Source: Microvirga alba (GTDB lineage: Bacteria; Pseudomonadota; Alphaproteobacteria; Rhizobiales; Beijerinckiaceae). Taken from it: DNA of 64,000 nucleotides. The notes under the pieces are model-generated. The model had not been told where the DNA came from and did not search any database. It saw only the letters and a list, made by a program, of their open reading frames with translations. Shown one piece after another: positions 54,846-62,964 of this stretch. The stretch is from assembly GCF_015694465.1 (NCBI RefSeq), contig NZ_JADQDO010000003.1, positions 248,001 through 312,000 of the forward strand. Reading direction: 5' to 3'. How positions within the stretch are numbered: position 1 is the stretch's first letter; the number at the start of each line of letters is the position of its first letter. Both the position numbers and the translations under genes were made by a program.

Positions 54846-55490
54846 TCAAGCGGCGCGTCGTTTGGGAACAATCTTCCTGATGAGGGAGCGGACGAGCCGA
54901 TAGCCGAGCAGGGAGGTGACGATCGCCGCGTAGACCATGGGTTCCGGCGGCCAGGATTTCACCACCATCAGAAAATGCACCGCCGCGCCGATGGCGGCGA
55001 AATAGACGAGGCGATGAAGCCGCGCCCAAGCTTGGCCGCCAAGACGCCGGATCGACACATTGTTCGAGGTGACCGCGAGCGGGACGAGAACAAGAAACGT
55101 CGCCATGCCGACAGTGATGTAGGGCCGCTTGACGATGTCGGCCCAGATCGCCTCGAAATCGAGCCCCTGGTCGAGCACGAGATAAGTCAAAAGATGCAGG
55201 GCCGCATAATAAAAGGTCAGGAGGCCAATGGCGCGGCGATAGCGCAGCAGATTGATGTTGAAGATCTGCCGCAAGGGGGAGATCGTCAGCGTGGCGATCA
55301 GGAAGCGGAGCGCCCACAGGCCGAGCGCCTGTTCCAGATAGCGCATGGGGTCTGCGCCGAGCTGGTTGGTGACGCCGAGATAGAACAGCAAAACCGCCGG
55401 GATGAAGCCGACGATATAGATCGCGATCTTCGGCACCTGGGGCAAGGCGAAGCCTCGTTTTGCCCCTTGAGCGGAAGCTTGGCCCGCCAT
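54846..55490 (-). CDS. msrQ: Heme-binding membrane subunit MsrQ
   Basis: A 214-aa inner-membrane protein with about six spans of the ferric-reductase-like fold. Conserved segments are LGLWALRFLIATLTISPLRQ, YRRAIGLLTFYYAALHLLTYLVLDQG (heme-ligand-type His) and LHRLVYFAAIGAAVHFLMVV. It passes electrons from the respiratory chain to MsrP. It overlaps msrP by one base (TGATG). Confidence 0.95.
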   Translation of the reverse strand: MAGQASAQGAKRGFALPQVPKIAIYIVGFIPAVLLFYLGVTNQLGADPMRYLEQALGLWALRFLIATLTISPLRQIFNINLLRYRRAIGLLTFYYAALHLLTYLVLDQGLDFEAIWADIVKRPYITVGMATFLVLVPLAVTSNNVSIRRLGGQAWARLHRLVYFAAIGAAVHFLMVVKSWPPEPMVYAAIVTSLLGYRLVRSLIRKIVPKRRAA

Positions 55491-56437
55491 CAGTAGAACT
55501 TCCGCAGGTCCATGCCGGAATAAAGTTGCGCCACCTGCTCGCCATAGCCGTTGAAGGGCAGCGTCGGCCGCCGCTTCACGAACAGGCCTCCCTCACCGAT
55601 CCGCCGTTCGGTCTTCTGGCTCCAGCGCGGATGGTCCACATCCGGGTTCACGTTGGCATAGAAGCCATATTCGTCAGGCGCTTGCAGATTCCACGAGGTG
55701 GCCGGCTGCTTCTCGACGAAGCTGATGCGCGTGATCGACTTGATGCCCTTGAACCCGTATTTCCACGGCACGACAAGCCGGATCGGCGCGCCGTTCTGGT
55801 TCGGCAGCGTCTCTCCATACAGGCCGACGGCGAGGATCGTGAGCGGATGCATGGCCTCGTCCAGTCGCAAGCCCTCGACGTAGGGCCACTCCAGAACCGG
55901 AAAGGCCGATTGCTGGCCCGGCATCTCCGGCGGGCGATAGACCGTCTCGAAGGCCACATACTTGGCGCTGCCCTGCGGCTCCACGCGCTTGATGAGGTCC
56001 GCCAGGGGGAACCCGACCCACGGGATGACCATGGACCAGCCCTCCACGCAGCGCATGCGATAGATCCGCTCTTCCAAAGCCGAGTTCTTGATCAGGTCTT
56101 CGACCGCATACTCGGCCGGCTTGGCGACGAGGCCATCGACTTTCACCGTCCAGGGCGAGGTCTTGAGCGTATGGGCGTGGGCCGCAGGCGCGGTCTTGTC
56201 GACGCCGAACTCGTAATAGTTGTTGTAGTGGGTGACGTCCTCGAGGCTCGTCAGCTTTTCATCGGTGGCGGAGAGCGGGCTCTTGGCCGCCGACAAGGGC
56301 GCGGCCATGATTCCCTTCGCTGATCCGGCAGCGAGTACAAGGCCGGCTGCTCCAGCCATCATCTGCCGGCGGTTGAGATAAAGCTCCCGAGGCGTAATCT
56401 CGGAGGCGGGAATGTCGGTCGGGCGGCGGATCAGCAC
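55490..56437 (-). CDS. msrP: Protein-methionine-sulfoxide reductase catalytic subunit MsrP (molybdoenzyme)
   Basis: A 315-aa periplasmic molybdopterin enzyme that repairs oxidised methionines. The start is GTG at 56437 ([25 protein letters not shown]) with GAGG upstream; the longer open frame is not used. The Tat signal [17 protein letters not shown] precedes the mature domain. [20 protein letters not shown] holds the Cys ligand of molybdenum. Export by Tat implies folding with cofactor in the cytoplasm. The neighbouring modABC supplies the metal. Confidence 0.95.
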   Translation of the reverse strand: MLIRRPTDIPASEITPRELYLNRRQMMAGAAGLVLAAGSAKGIMAAPLSAAKSPLSATDEKLTSLEDVTHYNNYYEFGVDKTAPAAHAHTLKTSPWTVKVDGLVAKPAEYAVEDLIKNSALEERIYRMRCVEGWSMVIPWVGFPLADLIKRVEPQGSAKYVAFETVYRPPEMPGQQSAFPVLEWPYVEGLRLDEAMHPLTILAVGLYGETLPNQNGAPIRLVVPWKYGFKGIKSITRISFVEKQPATSWNLQAPDEYGFYANVNPDVDHPRWSQKTERRIGEGGLFVKRRPTLPFNGYGEQVAQLYSGMDLRKFY

Positions 56438-56525
56438 GGTGGCACCTCGTTTGTACCCATGTGAAATGGGTACACCCGAGAAAGCAAGACGCGATCTCAC
56501 GTTTGCGTTATTGCCGCTCCTCACC

Positions 56526-57596
56526 TCAGGTCGAGGCGACGCGCACTCCGGCATCGTCAAAGAGATGCGCTTGGCTGGAGGCGGGTTTGAGAGCGATGGC
56601 CTCGCCCGGCTTGAGGTGGAAGCGTTCCCGCAGCACCACTGTCACATTGCCGCCTTCCGCCTTCGCGATCAGCGTCGTATCCGCCCCCGTCGGCTCGATG
56701 ACCGACACGGTTGCGGGAATGGCGCCCGGGGTTCCGACCGCGGCGAGTTGAAGATGTTCGGGGCGGATGCCGTAGGTCAGCTTCGTTCCTGCCGAAATGG
56801 CGGGGCGCACATCCAGCGGCAAAACCGTGCCGCTCGGCAAGGCGAGACCACCCGCGTCCAAGTACCCGTCGATGAAGTTCATGGAAGGCGAGCCAATGAA
56901 GCCGGCCACGAAGCGGTTGGCCGGACGGTCATAGAGTTCGAGCGGCGCGCCGATCTGCTCCACCACGCCGTCATGCATCACCACGATCTTGTCGGCCATC
57001 GTCATGGCTTCGATCTGATCGTGCGTCACATAAACCGTCGTGGTCTTCAAACGCTGATGCAGTTCCTTGATTTCGGCGCGCATGGCCACGCGCAGCTTGG
57101 CGTCGAGGTTCGAGAGCGGCTCGTCGAACAAGAAGACCTGTGGATCGCGCACGATGGCGCGGCCCATGGCGACGCGCTGGCGCTGGCCGCCGGAAAGCTG
57201 GCGCGGATACCGGTCGAGCAGCGGCGTCAGGCCGAGCGAAGCCGCCGCATCAGCCACACGCTTCTTCTGCTCCGCTTGCGGCGTGCCCTTGAGCTTGAGC
57301 GAGAAAGCCATGTTCTCGGCCACCGTCATATGTGGATAGAGTGCGTAGCTCTGGAACACCATGGCGATGTCGCGGTCTTTCGGCGGCACGTCGTTGACCA
57401 CCCGTGGGCCGATGCGGATTTCGCCGCCGGAAATGTCCTCAAGCCCCGCGATCATGCGCAGCAGCGTGGACTTTCCGCAGCCGGACGGGCCGACGAGAAT
57501 GACGAACTCGCCGTCCTCGATATCGACATTGACGCCCTTGATGATCGACACAGGCCCGAACGACTTCCTGACGTCGCGGATCGATACATTCGCCAT
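56526..57596 (-). CDS. Carbohydrate ABC transporter ATPase (UgpC/MalK type)
   Basis: A 356-aa ATPase of the CUT1 family. Walker [58 protein letters not shown] and [14 protein letters not shown] are present. Residues about 235-350 are the OB/TOBE regulatory domain ([23 protein letters not shown]). It is the last gene of the sugar-transport operon. Confidence 0.93.
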   Translation of the reverse strand: MANVSIRDVRKSFGPVSIIKGVNVDIEDGEFVILVGPSGCGKSTLLRMIAGLEDISGGEIRIGPRVVNDVPPKDRDIAMVFQSYALYPHMTVAENMAFSLKLKGTPQAEQKKRVADAAASLGLTPLLDRYPRQLSGGQRQRVAMGRAIVRDPQVFLFDEPLSNLDAKLRVAMRAEIKELHQRLKTTTVYVTHDQIEAMTMADKIVVMHDGVVEQIGAPLELYDRPANRFVAGFIGSPSMNFIDGYLDAGGLALPSGTVLPLDVRPAISAGTKLTYGIRPEHLQLAAVGTPGAIPATVSVIEPTGADTTLIAKAEGGNVTVVLRERFHLKPGEAIALKPASSQAHLFDDAGVRVAST

Positions 57597-57611
57597 GACA
57601 ATCTCCGGTTA

Positions 57612-57655
57612 GCATTTTCCGCAAAAGTGGATGCCGGTTTTGCGGAAGAAAATGC
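57612..57655. repeat. AT-rich inverted repeat between nanE and the ATPase gene
   Basis: GCATTTTC-CGCAAAA pairs with TTTTGCG-GAA-GAAAATGC around a central AGTGGATGCCGG-type loop. The arms of about 15 bp lie between the nanE stop and the ATPase start. This layout is familiar from intergenic hairpins scattered in Rhizobiales genomes. Confidence 0.75.
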
Positions 57656-57670
57656 GGCAGAACAAAACTC

Positions 57671-58351
57671 TTAAACTGCGCGACGCTGCGTGGCGTGAAC
57701 GAATTTTTTGGTGATTTCGCGAGGATTGGTGATCGCGGTACCGACAACCACCGCATGGGCGCCACGCTCGAACGCCGCCGCCACCAGATCCGGCGTGTCG
57801 AAGCGCCCTTCGGCGATGACGGGGGTCGATACGGCAGCAACCAGCGCGGAGAGAAGATCCAGATCCGGCCCGTCGGCCTTCGTCGCCGCCGTCTCGTCGG
57901 TATAACCTGAAAGCGTGGTGGCGATGTAGCTCGCGCCATGGGCGCTTGCAGCCTTGCCCTCTTCCAGGGTGGAAACGTCTGCGAAGACTTCGCGCTTCAG
58001 TTCATTGCGGATGCGCGCGATCAACCTGTCGACCGGCTCGCCATTGCGCGGACGTGGCGTAGCGTCGAGCGCGATGATGTCGGCGCCCGCTGCAGCGATG
58101 CGCGAGGCGCTGTCGAAATCCGGCGTGATGTAGACCGGGAAGCGGTCGTCCCACACCTTCGAGATCCCGATGATCGGCAGCGTCGAGATGGCGCGGATCG
58201 CAGCGACATCCTCCGCGCCATTGGCGCGAAAGCCTTGCGCGCCGCCAGCGGCTGCCGCGCGGGCCATGGCGGACATGAAGATGGGGCCGTGCAGCGGGTT
58301 ATCGGCGCGGGCCTGGCAGGAGACGACCAGCGCGCCCTTCGGGATCAGCAT
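57671..58351 (-). CDS. nanE: N-acetylmannosamine-6-phosphate 2-epimerase NanE
   Basis: A 226-aa TIM-barrel enzyme converting ManNAc-6-P to GlcNAc-6-P. The start at 58351 has GGGGA upstream; the upstream open frame is not coding-like. Motifs are LVVSCQARADNPLHGP, GFRANGAEDVAAIR, GISKVW, YITPDFDSA, IIALDATPRPR, FADVSTLEEG and the C-terminal GRFDTPDLVAAAFERGAHAVVVGTAITNP. It sits inside the sugar ABC operon, between the permeases and the ATPase, suggesting an amino-sugar substrate. No sialate lyase or kinase gene is in the window. Confidence 0.92.
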   Translation of the reverse strand: MLIPKGALVVSCQARADNPLHGPIFMSAMARAAAAGGAQGFRANGAEDVAAIRAISTLPIIGISKVWDDRFPVYITPDFDSASRIAAAGADIIALDATPRPRNGEPVDRLIARIRNELKREVFADVSTLEEGKAASAHGASYIATTLSGYTDETAATKADGPDLDLLSALVAAVSTPVIAEGRFDTPDLVAAAFERGAHAVVVGTAITNPREITKKFVHATQRRAV

Positions 58352-58362
58352 CATTAAGTCCC

Positions 58363-59232
58363 CTATTTCACCGCGCCTGCGGTCATGCCCTGGATGAACT
58401 GGCGTGACAACGCGATGTACAAAAGCGTGATCGGAGCCGCCGCGATGGTGAGGCCGGCAAACAGCATGCCCCAATCGGTGGTGTATTCACCCATGAAAGA
58501 TGTCAGGCCCTGCGGCAGGGTCTTGGCGGAATCGGTCTGGATGAAGACCAGCGGAAAGAAGAAGTCGTTCCAGATCGGCACCGCGTTCTGGATGGCAGCG
58601 ATCGCCATGGGCGGGCGCGCCAAAGGCAGCATGACCGACCACATGATGCGCGGCTCCGACGCGCCGTCGATGCGCGCCGCGTCCTCAAGCTCGGACGGCA
58701 GCGAGCGCAGGAAGCCCGCCATGATGAACACGGCGGAAGGCAAGCCGATGGCCGTATAGGTGACGATCAGGCTCCACCGGCTGTCCAGCAGACCCAGATC
58801 GCGCAGCAGGATGAAGAGTGGGATGACCGCAAGCTTCAGCGGCAGCATCAGCCCCGCGAGGAAGAACAACAGAATGAACGTGTTCGTGCGGGATTCGTAT
58901 CGCGCCACCGCGTAACCGGCCATGGTGCCGAGCACCAGGATCAGAAGGATCGAGGCTCCCGTGACAACGATGGAGTTGAGAAAGTAGGTCGGCATCGAGG
59001 TTTCGCCGAGCACGCGGGCGAAATTCTGGACCTGGGTGAAATCGGGAATCGCAAAGGGATGCTCGAAGATCTCGCCGGTCGATTTGAAGGCCGAGAAGAC
59101 CATGACCACGACGGGATAGAGCATGATGAACGAATTCAGGATCAGAATGATCTGAGCCAGGAACGCGAAGGAGATGGACCGCGACGTATCGGACTGAGCG
59201 GAGACGGCGGAAGGCGCGAATGCGATGGTCAA
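58363..59232 (-). CDS. Carbohydrate ABC transporter permease (MalG/UgpE type)
   Basis: A 289-aa permease with about six spans. The frame is open far upstream but the likely start is TTG at 59232 (MTIAFAPSAVSAQ), overlapping the stop of the first permease, with GGGAG about 9 bases before. The EAA motif ELEDAARIDGASEPRIMWSVMLPLARPPM is intact and the C-terminus is SRQFIQGMTAGAVK, typical of MalG-like permeases. It lies directly before nanE. Confidence 0.92.
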   Translation of the reverse strand: MTIAFAPSAVSAQSDTSRSISFAFLAQIILILNSFIMLYPVVVMVFSAFKSTGEIFEHPFAIPDFTQVQNFARVLGETSMPTYFLNSIVVTGASILLILVLGTMAGYAVARYESRTNTFILLFFLAGLMLPLKLAVIPLFILLRDLGLLDSRWSLIVTYTAIGLPSAVFIMAGFLRSLPSELEDAARIDGASEPRIMWSVMLPLARPPMAIAAIQNAVPIWNDFFFPLVFIQTDSAKTLPQGLTSFMGEYTTDWGMLFAGLTIAAAPITLLYIALSRQFIQGMTAGAVK

Positions 59233-60161
59233 AACTGGATCTCCCGACGGCGCAGCCACAGGGTGAGCATCGATGCGAACACCACGATGAAGAGAAACAG
59301 AACCGTCGCGAGCGCCGAGCCCTGGCCGAAATTCTGGATGCTGGCGCTCTGATTGCCAAAGGCCGTACGGTAGAACACGAGGCCGAGCACATCGGTCGTG
59401 CCATAAGGCGAGCCGTCGAGGCCGACCATCACATACGGAATCTCGAACCAGTTGAACGCGCCGATGAAGAGTAGCGTGAAGAGAATGGTCGTGCTTGGCG
59501 CGACCAGCGGCCACACGACATTTTTGAGCAATTGCCACTCGCTCGTGCCGTCAAGCCGCGCGGCCTCGATAATCTCGGAAGGAATGCGCTGCATGCCCGC
59601 GAGATAGACCAGCGTCGGGAAGCCGACGAAGTGCCAAGCATTGGCGAGGATGAGCGCGCCGAGCGCGGTCGATGCATCCCCGAGCCAGGGTTTGGCCAAG
59701 GCGTCGAGACCGACGGAATAGAGCGCCTGGTTCACGAGCCCGAAATTCGGATTGAGAAACAGCTTCCAGAGGAAGCCGACGATAATGGTCGAGAGCACCA
59801 CCGGCACGAAAACCGCGACCCGATGGAAGCGGAAGCCGAACGGCTCCTTATAGAGCAGCCATGCGAGCAGGAACCCGCCGCCATTCTGGATGATCATGAG
59901 CGCGATGAGCGCATAGACGTTGTGGAGAAAGGCATTCCACACCACGGGGCCCATGGTGGCGCCAAACAGCACCTCCTTGAAATTCGCCAGCCCCACGAAT
60001 TCACCGCGCGCCAGCCCGCGCCATTCATAGAAGGCGTAAGCGAAGGCGGAGAGGATCGGATAGACCACGAACAGCGACATGAAGACGATGGGCGGGACGA
60101 CGAGAAACGCCACCCAGCTCCGGTGCTTCAGCGTGCGGGCCTGTTTGGGCGAGACGGGCAT
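59229..60161 (-). CDS. Carbohydrate ABC transporter permease (MalF/UgpA type)
   Basis: A 310-aa permease from the ATG at 60161 (MPVSPKQARTLKHRSW); an upstream start at 60215 would read through the hairpin after the binding-protein gene and is rejected. The first span is about 15-40, followed by FVGLANFKEVL and the EAA loop EIIEAARLDGTSEWQLLKNVVWPLVAPS. It lies downstream of the hairpin. Confidence 0.92.
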   Translation of the reverse strand: MPVSPKQARTLKHRSWVAFLVVPPIVFMSLFVVYPILSAFAYAFYEWRGLARGEFVGLANFKEVLFGATMGPVVWNAFLHNVYALIALMIIQNGGGFLLAWLLYKEPFGFRFHRVAVFVPVVLSTIIVGFLWKLFLNPNFGLVNQALYSVGLDALAKPWLGDASTALGALILANAWHFVGFPTLVYLAGMQRIPSEIIEAARLDGTSEWQLLKNVVWPLVAPSTTILFTLLFIGAFNWFEIPYVMVGLDGSPYGTTDVLGLVFYRTAFGNQSASIQNFGQGSALATVLFLFIVVFASMLTLWLRRREIQF

Positions 60162-60174
60162 GGGCTGAACTTTC

Positions 60175-60207
60175 AAAAATGGCGGCGGACTCGAAGTCCG
60201 CCGCCAT
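60175..60207 (-). terminator. Hairpin between binding-protein and permease genes (attenuator-like)
   Basis: A 13-bp perfect stem with loop TCG (ATGGCGGCGGACT pairing with AGTCCGCCGCCAT) is followed by TTTTT on the minus strand. It lies just after the binding-protein stop and before the first permease start. Such hairpins often reduce permease expression relative to the binding protein. Confidence 0.85.
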
Positions 60208-60218
60208 CCATCCAAGGC

Positions 60219-61466
60219 TTACTTCTGGAACGGCTTGTAGTAGGTCGCGATGCCCTTGTTGATTTCGGCAGCGGCCTGCTCGGGGGTCTGCTGACCGGCG
60301 AGCAACTTCTGCACGTTCGACTGGAGCAGCACCGATCCGCTCGGCTCCTGATAGCGGAAGCGCACCAGCATCAGGTAGGACATGGAATTGTCCGCGAGTT
60401 TCGCGACGTCCTGGGTGATCGCGTCTTCGATCTTGATGCCCTTGATCGGCGACAGATTCTTCAGCGTGTTGGTGAAGGCCGTGCCGTAGTCCGGCGTCGC
60501 GAGGAAACGGACGAATTTCAGCGCCGCATCCTTCTTGTCGGTCTTGGCGTTCACCGCATAACCGCCGTCGTAGTAGCGCGCGATGAGACGCTCATCACCC
60601 GCCTTCGCGACGGGGGACGCGAACACGCCGAGGTCGAGGCTCGGGTTCTGACCCTTGAAGTTCGCCACCTCGAAGGAGCCGCCCGCGAACATCGCGGCGC
60701 GACCGGCCACGAAGAGCTGCTGCGACGAGGCGTAATCGACGCCCGTGAAGTTCGGCGCGAAATTGGTGCTGATGTCCTTCAGTTTGGCGAGCGCGTTGAC
60801 GAAACGCGGATCGGTGAAGTTCGCCTTGCCCGAAACGATGTCATCCTCGAACTGCTTGCCGAGCTGGGAGCTGAGCAGAGCAGCGACGATGGTCTCGTTC
60901 TGCCAGGCGGTTGCCGTGCCGTTGGCGAAGGGCGTGATGTTCTTGGCCTTCAGAGCCTGGGTCAGGGCAACAAGTTCATCCCAGGTCTGCGGCGGGTTCA
61001 CGCCCGCATCCTTGAAGATCTTCTTGTTGTAGACGACCAGCATGGTCTGGGTCGCGAAGGGCACCGCATAGACCTTGCCGTCCGCGCGCAGCGTTTCAGC
61101 AGCCAAAGCGGAATCGGGGAAGTTCGCCAGCTCCGGCACGGCCTGCTTGTCGAGCGCCAGCAGGTAGCCCGGCGTCGCGATGCTCTCGAGGTTGCCGTAG
61201 GCGCGAACCTGGATCACGTCCGGGCCGCGACCGGCGGCGAGCGCCGTGGACAGAATGGTCTGGTAGTTTTCGGGCGCGTAGGTCTCGAACTTCACCGAGA
61301 TTTCGGGCTCTTTCGCCTCGAACTTCTTGATGACGTCCTGGTAGAAAGCCTTGTCTTCCTGGCGCCAGCTCCAGAAGGTCAGCTCGGTCTTGGCCATGGC
61401 GGCCCCAGCTGAAAGAATGTAACCGCCCACGGCGGCGCCCATCAGAATGCGTCTCGTCAGTTTCAT
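60219..61466 (-). CDS. Carbohydrate ABC transporter substrate-binding protein (SBP family 1)
   Basis: A 415-aa periplasmic protein from the ATG at 61466 (MKLTRRILMGAAVGG), with GAGGGA upstream. The signal peptide ends at AAMA (about 24). The mature domain reads LTFWSWRQEDKAFYQDVIKKFEAKEPEISV, TYAPENYQTILSTALAAGRGPDVIQVRA, VYAVPFATQTMLVVYNKKIFKDAGV and FVAGRAAMFAGGSFEVAN. It is followed by permeases, nanE and the ATPase; the ligand is probably an oligosaccharide or amino sugar. Confidence 0.93.
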   Translation of the reverse strand: MKLTRRILMGAAVGGYILSAGAAMAKTELTFWSWRQEDKAFYQDVIKKFEAKEPEISVKFETYAPENYQTILSTALAAGRGPDVIQVRAYGNLESIATPGYLLALDKQAVPELANFPDSALAAETLRADGKVYAVPFATQTMLVVYNKKIFKDAGVNPPQTWDELVALTQALKAKNITPFANGTATAWQNETIVAALLSSQLGKQFEDDIVSGKANFTDPRFVNALAKLKDISTNFAPNFTGVDYASSQQLFVAGRAAMFAGGSFEVANFKGQNPSLDLGVFASPVAKAGDERLIARYYDGGYAVNAKTDKKDAALKFVRFLATPDYGTAFTNTLKNLSPIKGIKIEDAITQDVAKLADNSMSYLMLVRFRYQEPSGSVLLQSNVQKLLAGQQTPEQAAAEINKGIATYYKPFQK

Positions 61467-61541
61467 GTTGAGTTCCCTCATCGTTGAAGTCCTTCCTCCC
61501 ACCGAAGGGCACCCCAGCCGGATGCGCCCCTCGGAATCCTT

Positions 61542-62423
61542 TCAGCCGTATGGCTCGGCCGCGATCACGAGAACCGTCGCGTCGTCGTGAGTTTTAACAC
61601 GAGGATAGGCGTCCGCCATCGGGTCGCCCAGCTCCAGGTCCCGCAACTCCTGCATCAATCGATCCCCCCTGCCCTGCGCCAGGGCAGCATGAAGGGAGGC
61701 GTCGGAATAGGCCCCAAACACGTCGACGAGCCGCATGAATCCGTCGGTCGCCAGCACGATGGGCTGGTCCGGCGACAGGGATGCCTCGAACCGCAATTCC
61801 CGTCCGGCCCAGGACCGGCGGGGGTTCACGACCCAGTATCCGTCTGGCTGATTGAGTTTGGTGCGGTTTTCCAGAATCTGGCGTCGAACCGCCTCCGGAA
61901 CCCGGCCGGGCTCGCGCTCTCCGGTCCCGAGAGCCGCCAGGGTCCGTTTCTCGAAGGGCTTCGCCCGCTCATCCGTCCACCGGACGACGCCCTGATCGGT
62001 CGGAACGAGCGCCACCACATCGCCGAGGAAAGCACCCTCGACGACGAGGCCGCCACTCTCCGCACCGGGACGGATGCCGACGAAGCCGAGGCAGGCGGAG
62101 GGAGCATGATCGTCGTTCGCAGGGCTTGCGTGAGCCGCCGCCTGGGCGAAGACGCGGCTGATCTCCGTTTCCAGATCCCCGAAAACGGCCTCAGCGGCCC
62201 TATCCGACGCCGCGAGTCCTTGGATCCTCTCGCCGATCTCTCCGGCGAGCCAGGCCGCATCGCTCGCCCCGGGAGTCACACGCTCGGCCGACATTCCCGT
62301 CGCGCCATCGACGATCCATGCGCGGCGGCCAAGCAACCCCACCCCGTCCTCGTTCACGCGAGAGCCGGGCAAGGATTGCCGATACAAGGATCGGAAGCGC
62401 GGATATGGGCCAGTTTCGTTCAC
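61542..62423 (-). CDS. PP2C-family protein phosphatase-like protein heading the sugar ABC operon
   Basis: A 293-aa soluble protein starting at GTG; a TAG lies directly upstream in frame, so no earlier start exists. The PP2C layout is recognisable: RVNEDGVGLL (E25, D26), WIVDGATGM (D39, G40), FLGDVVALV (D135, in place of GDSR), VLATDGFMRLVD (D227, G228) and THDDATVLVI (D280, D281). The metal-binding acids therefore look intact, while the GDxR arginine is absent. It is 75 bp upstream of the sugar-binding protein gene on the same strand. Its substrate is unknown. Confidence 0.78.
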   Translation of the reverse strand: MNETGPYPRFRSLYRQSLPGSRVNEDGVGLLGRRAWIVDGATGMSAERVTPGASDAAWLAGEIGERIQGLAASDRAAEAVFGDLETEISRVFAQAAAHASPANDDHAPSACLGFVGIRPGAESGGLVVEGAFLGDVVALVPTDQGVVRWTDERAKPFEKRTLAALGTGEREPGRVPEAVRRQILENRTKLNQPDGYWVVNPRRSWAGRELRFEASLSPDQPIVLATDGFMRLVDVFGAYSDASLHAALAQGRGDRLMQELRDLELGDPMADAYPRVKTHDDATVLVIAAEPYG

Positions 62424-62428
62424 ACCTA

Positions 62429-62725
<297 letters not shown>

Positions 62726-62732
62726 CTGCGGA

Positions 62733-62954
62733 GCGATCTGCCGGGAACACTTGGGCGATACCGCTCTCGGTGTCATTCACCAGCGCATCATTCTCGAGGC
62801 CAAACGTTACCTGACCTTCACCTCCCTGAGCGCGAAGGAGACCGCCCTCGCGCTCGCGTTCGACGACCCGTCCTGCTTCACGCGCTTCTTCAAGCAGAAG
62901 ACGGGAATGTCGCCGCTCGGCTTCCGGGCTTTGCAGAAGATTTCGATGGCTTGA
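62733..62954 (+). pseudogene. 3' remnant of an AraC-family regulator (pobR-like)
   Basis: From about 62733 to the stop at 62954 the plus strand encodes AICREHLGDTALGVIHQRII, LEAKRYLTFTSLSAKETALA and LAFDDPSCFTRFFKQKTG, MSPLGFRALQKISMA. This is the second half of an AraC DNA-binding domain with both its last helix-turn-helix and the FxRFFKxxxGxSP motif. The ligand-binding domain and first HTH are absent; upstream sequence is the pobA remnant on the other strand. AraC-type PobR activates pobA in related bacteria, so this is probably its relic. Confidence 0.85.
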
Positions 62955-62964
62955 GAGTCTCCGC

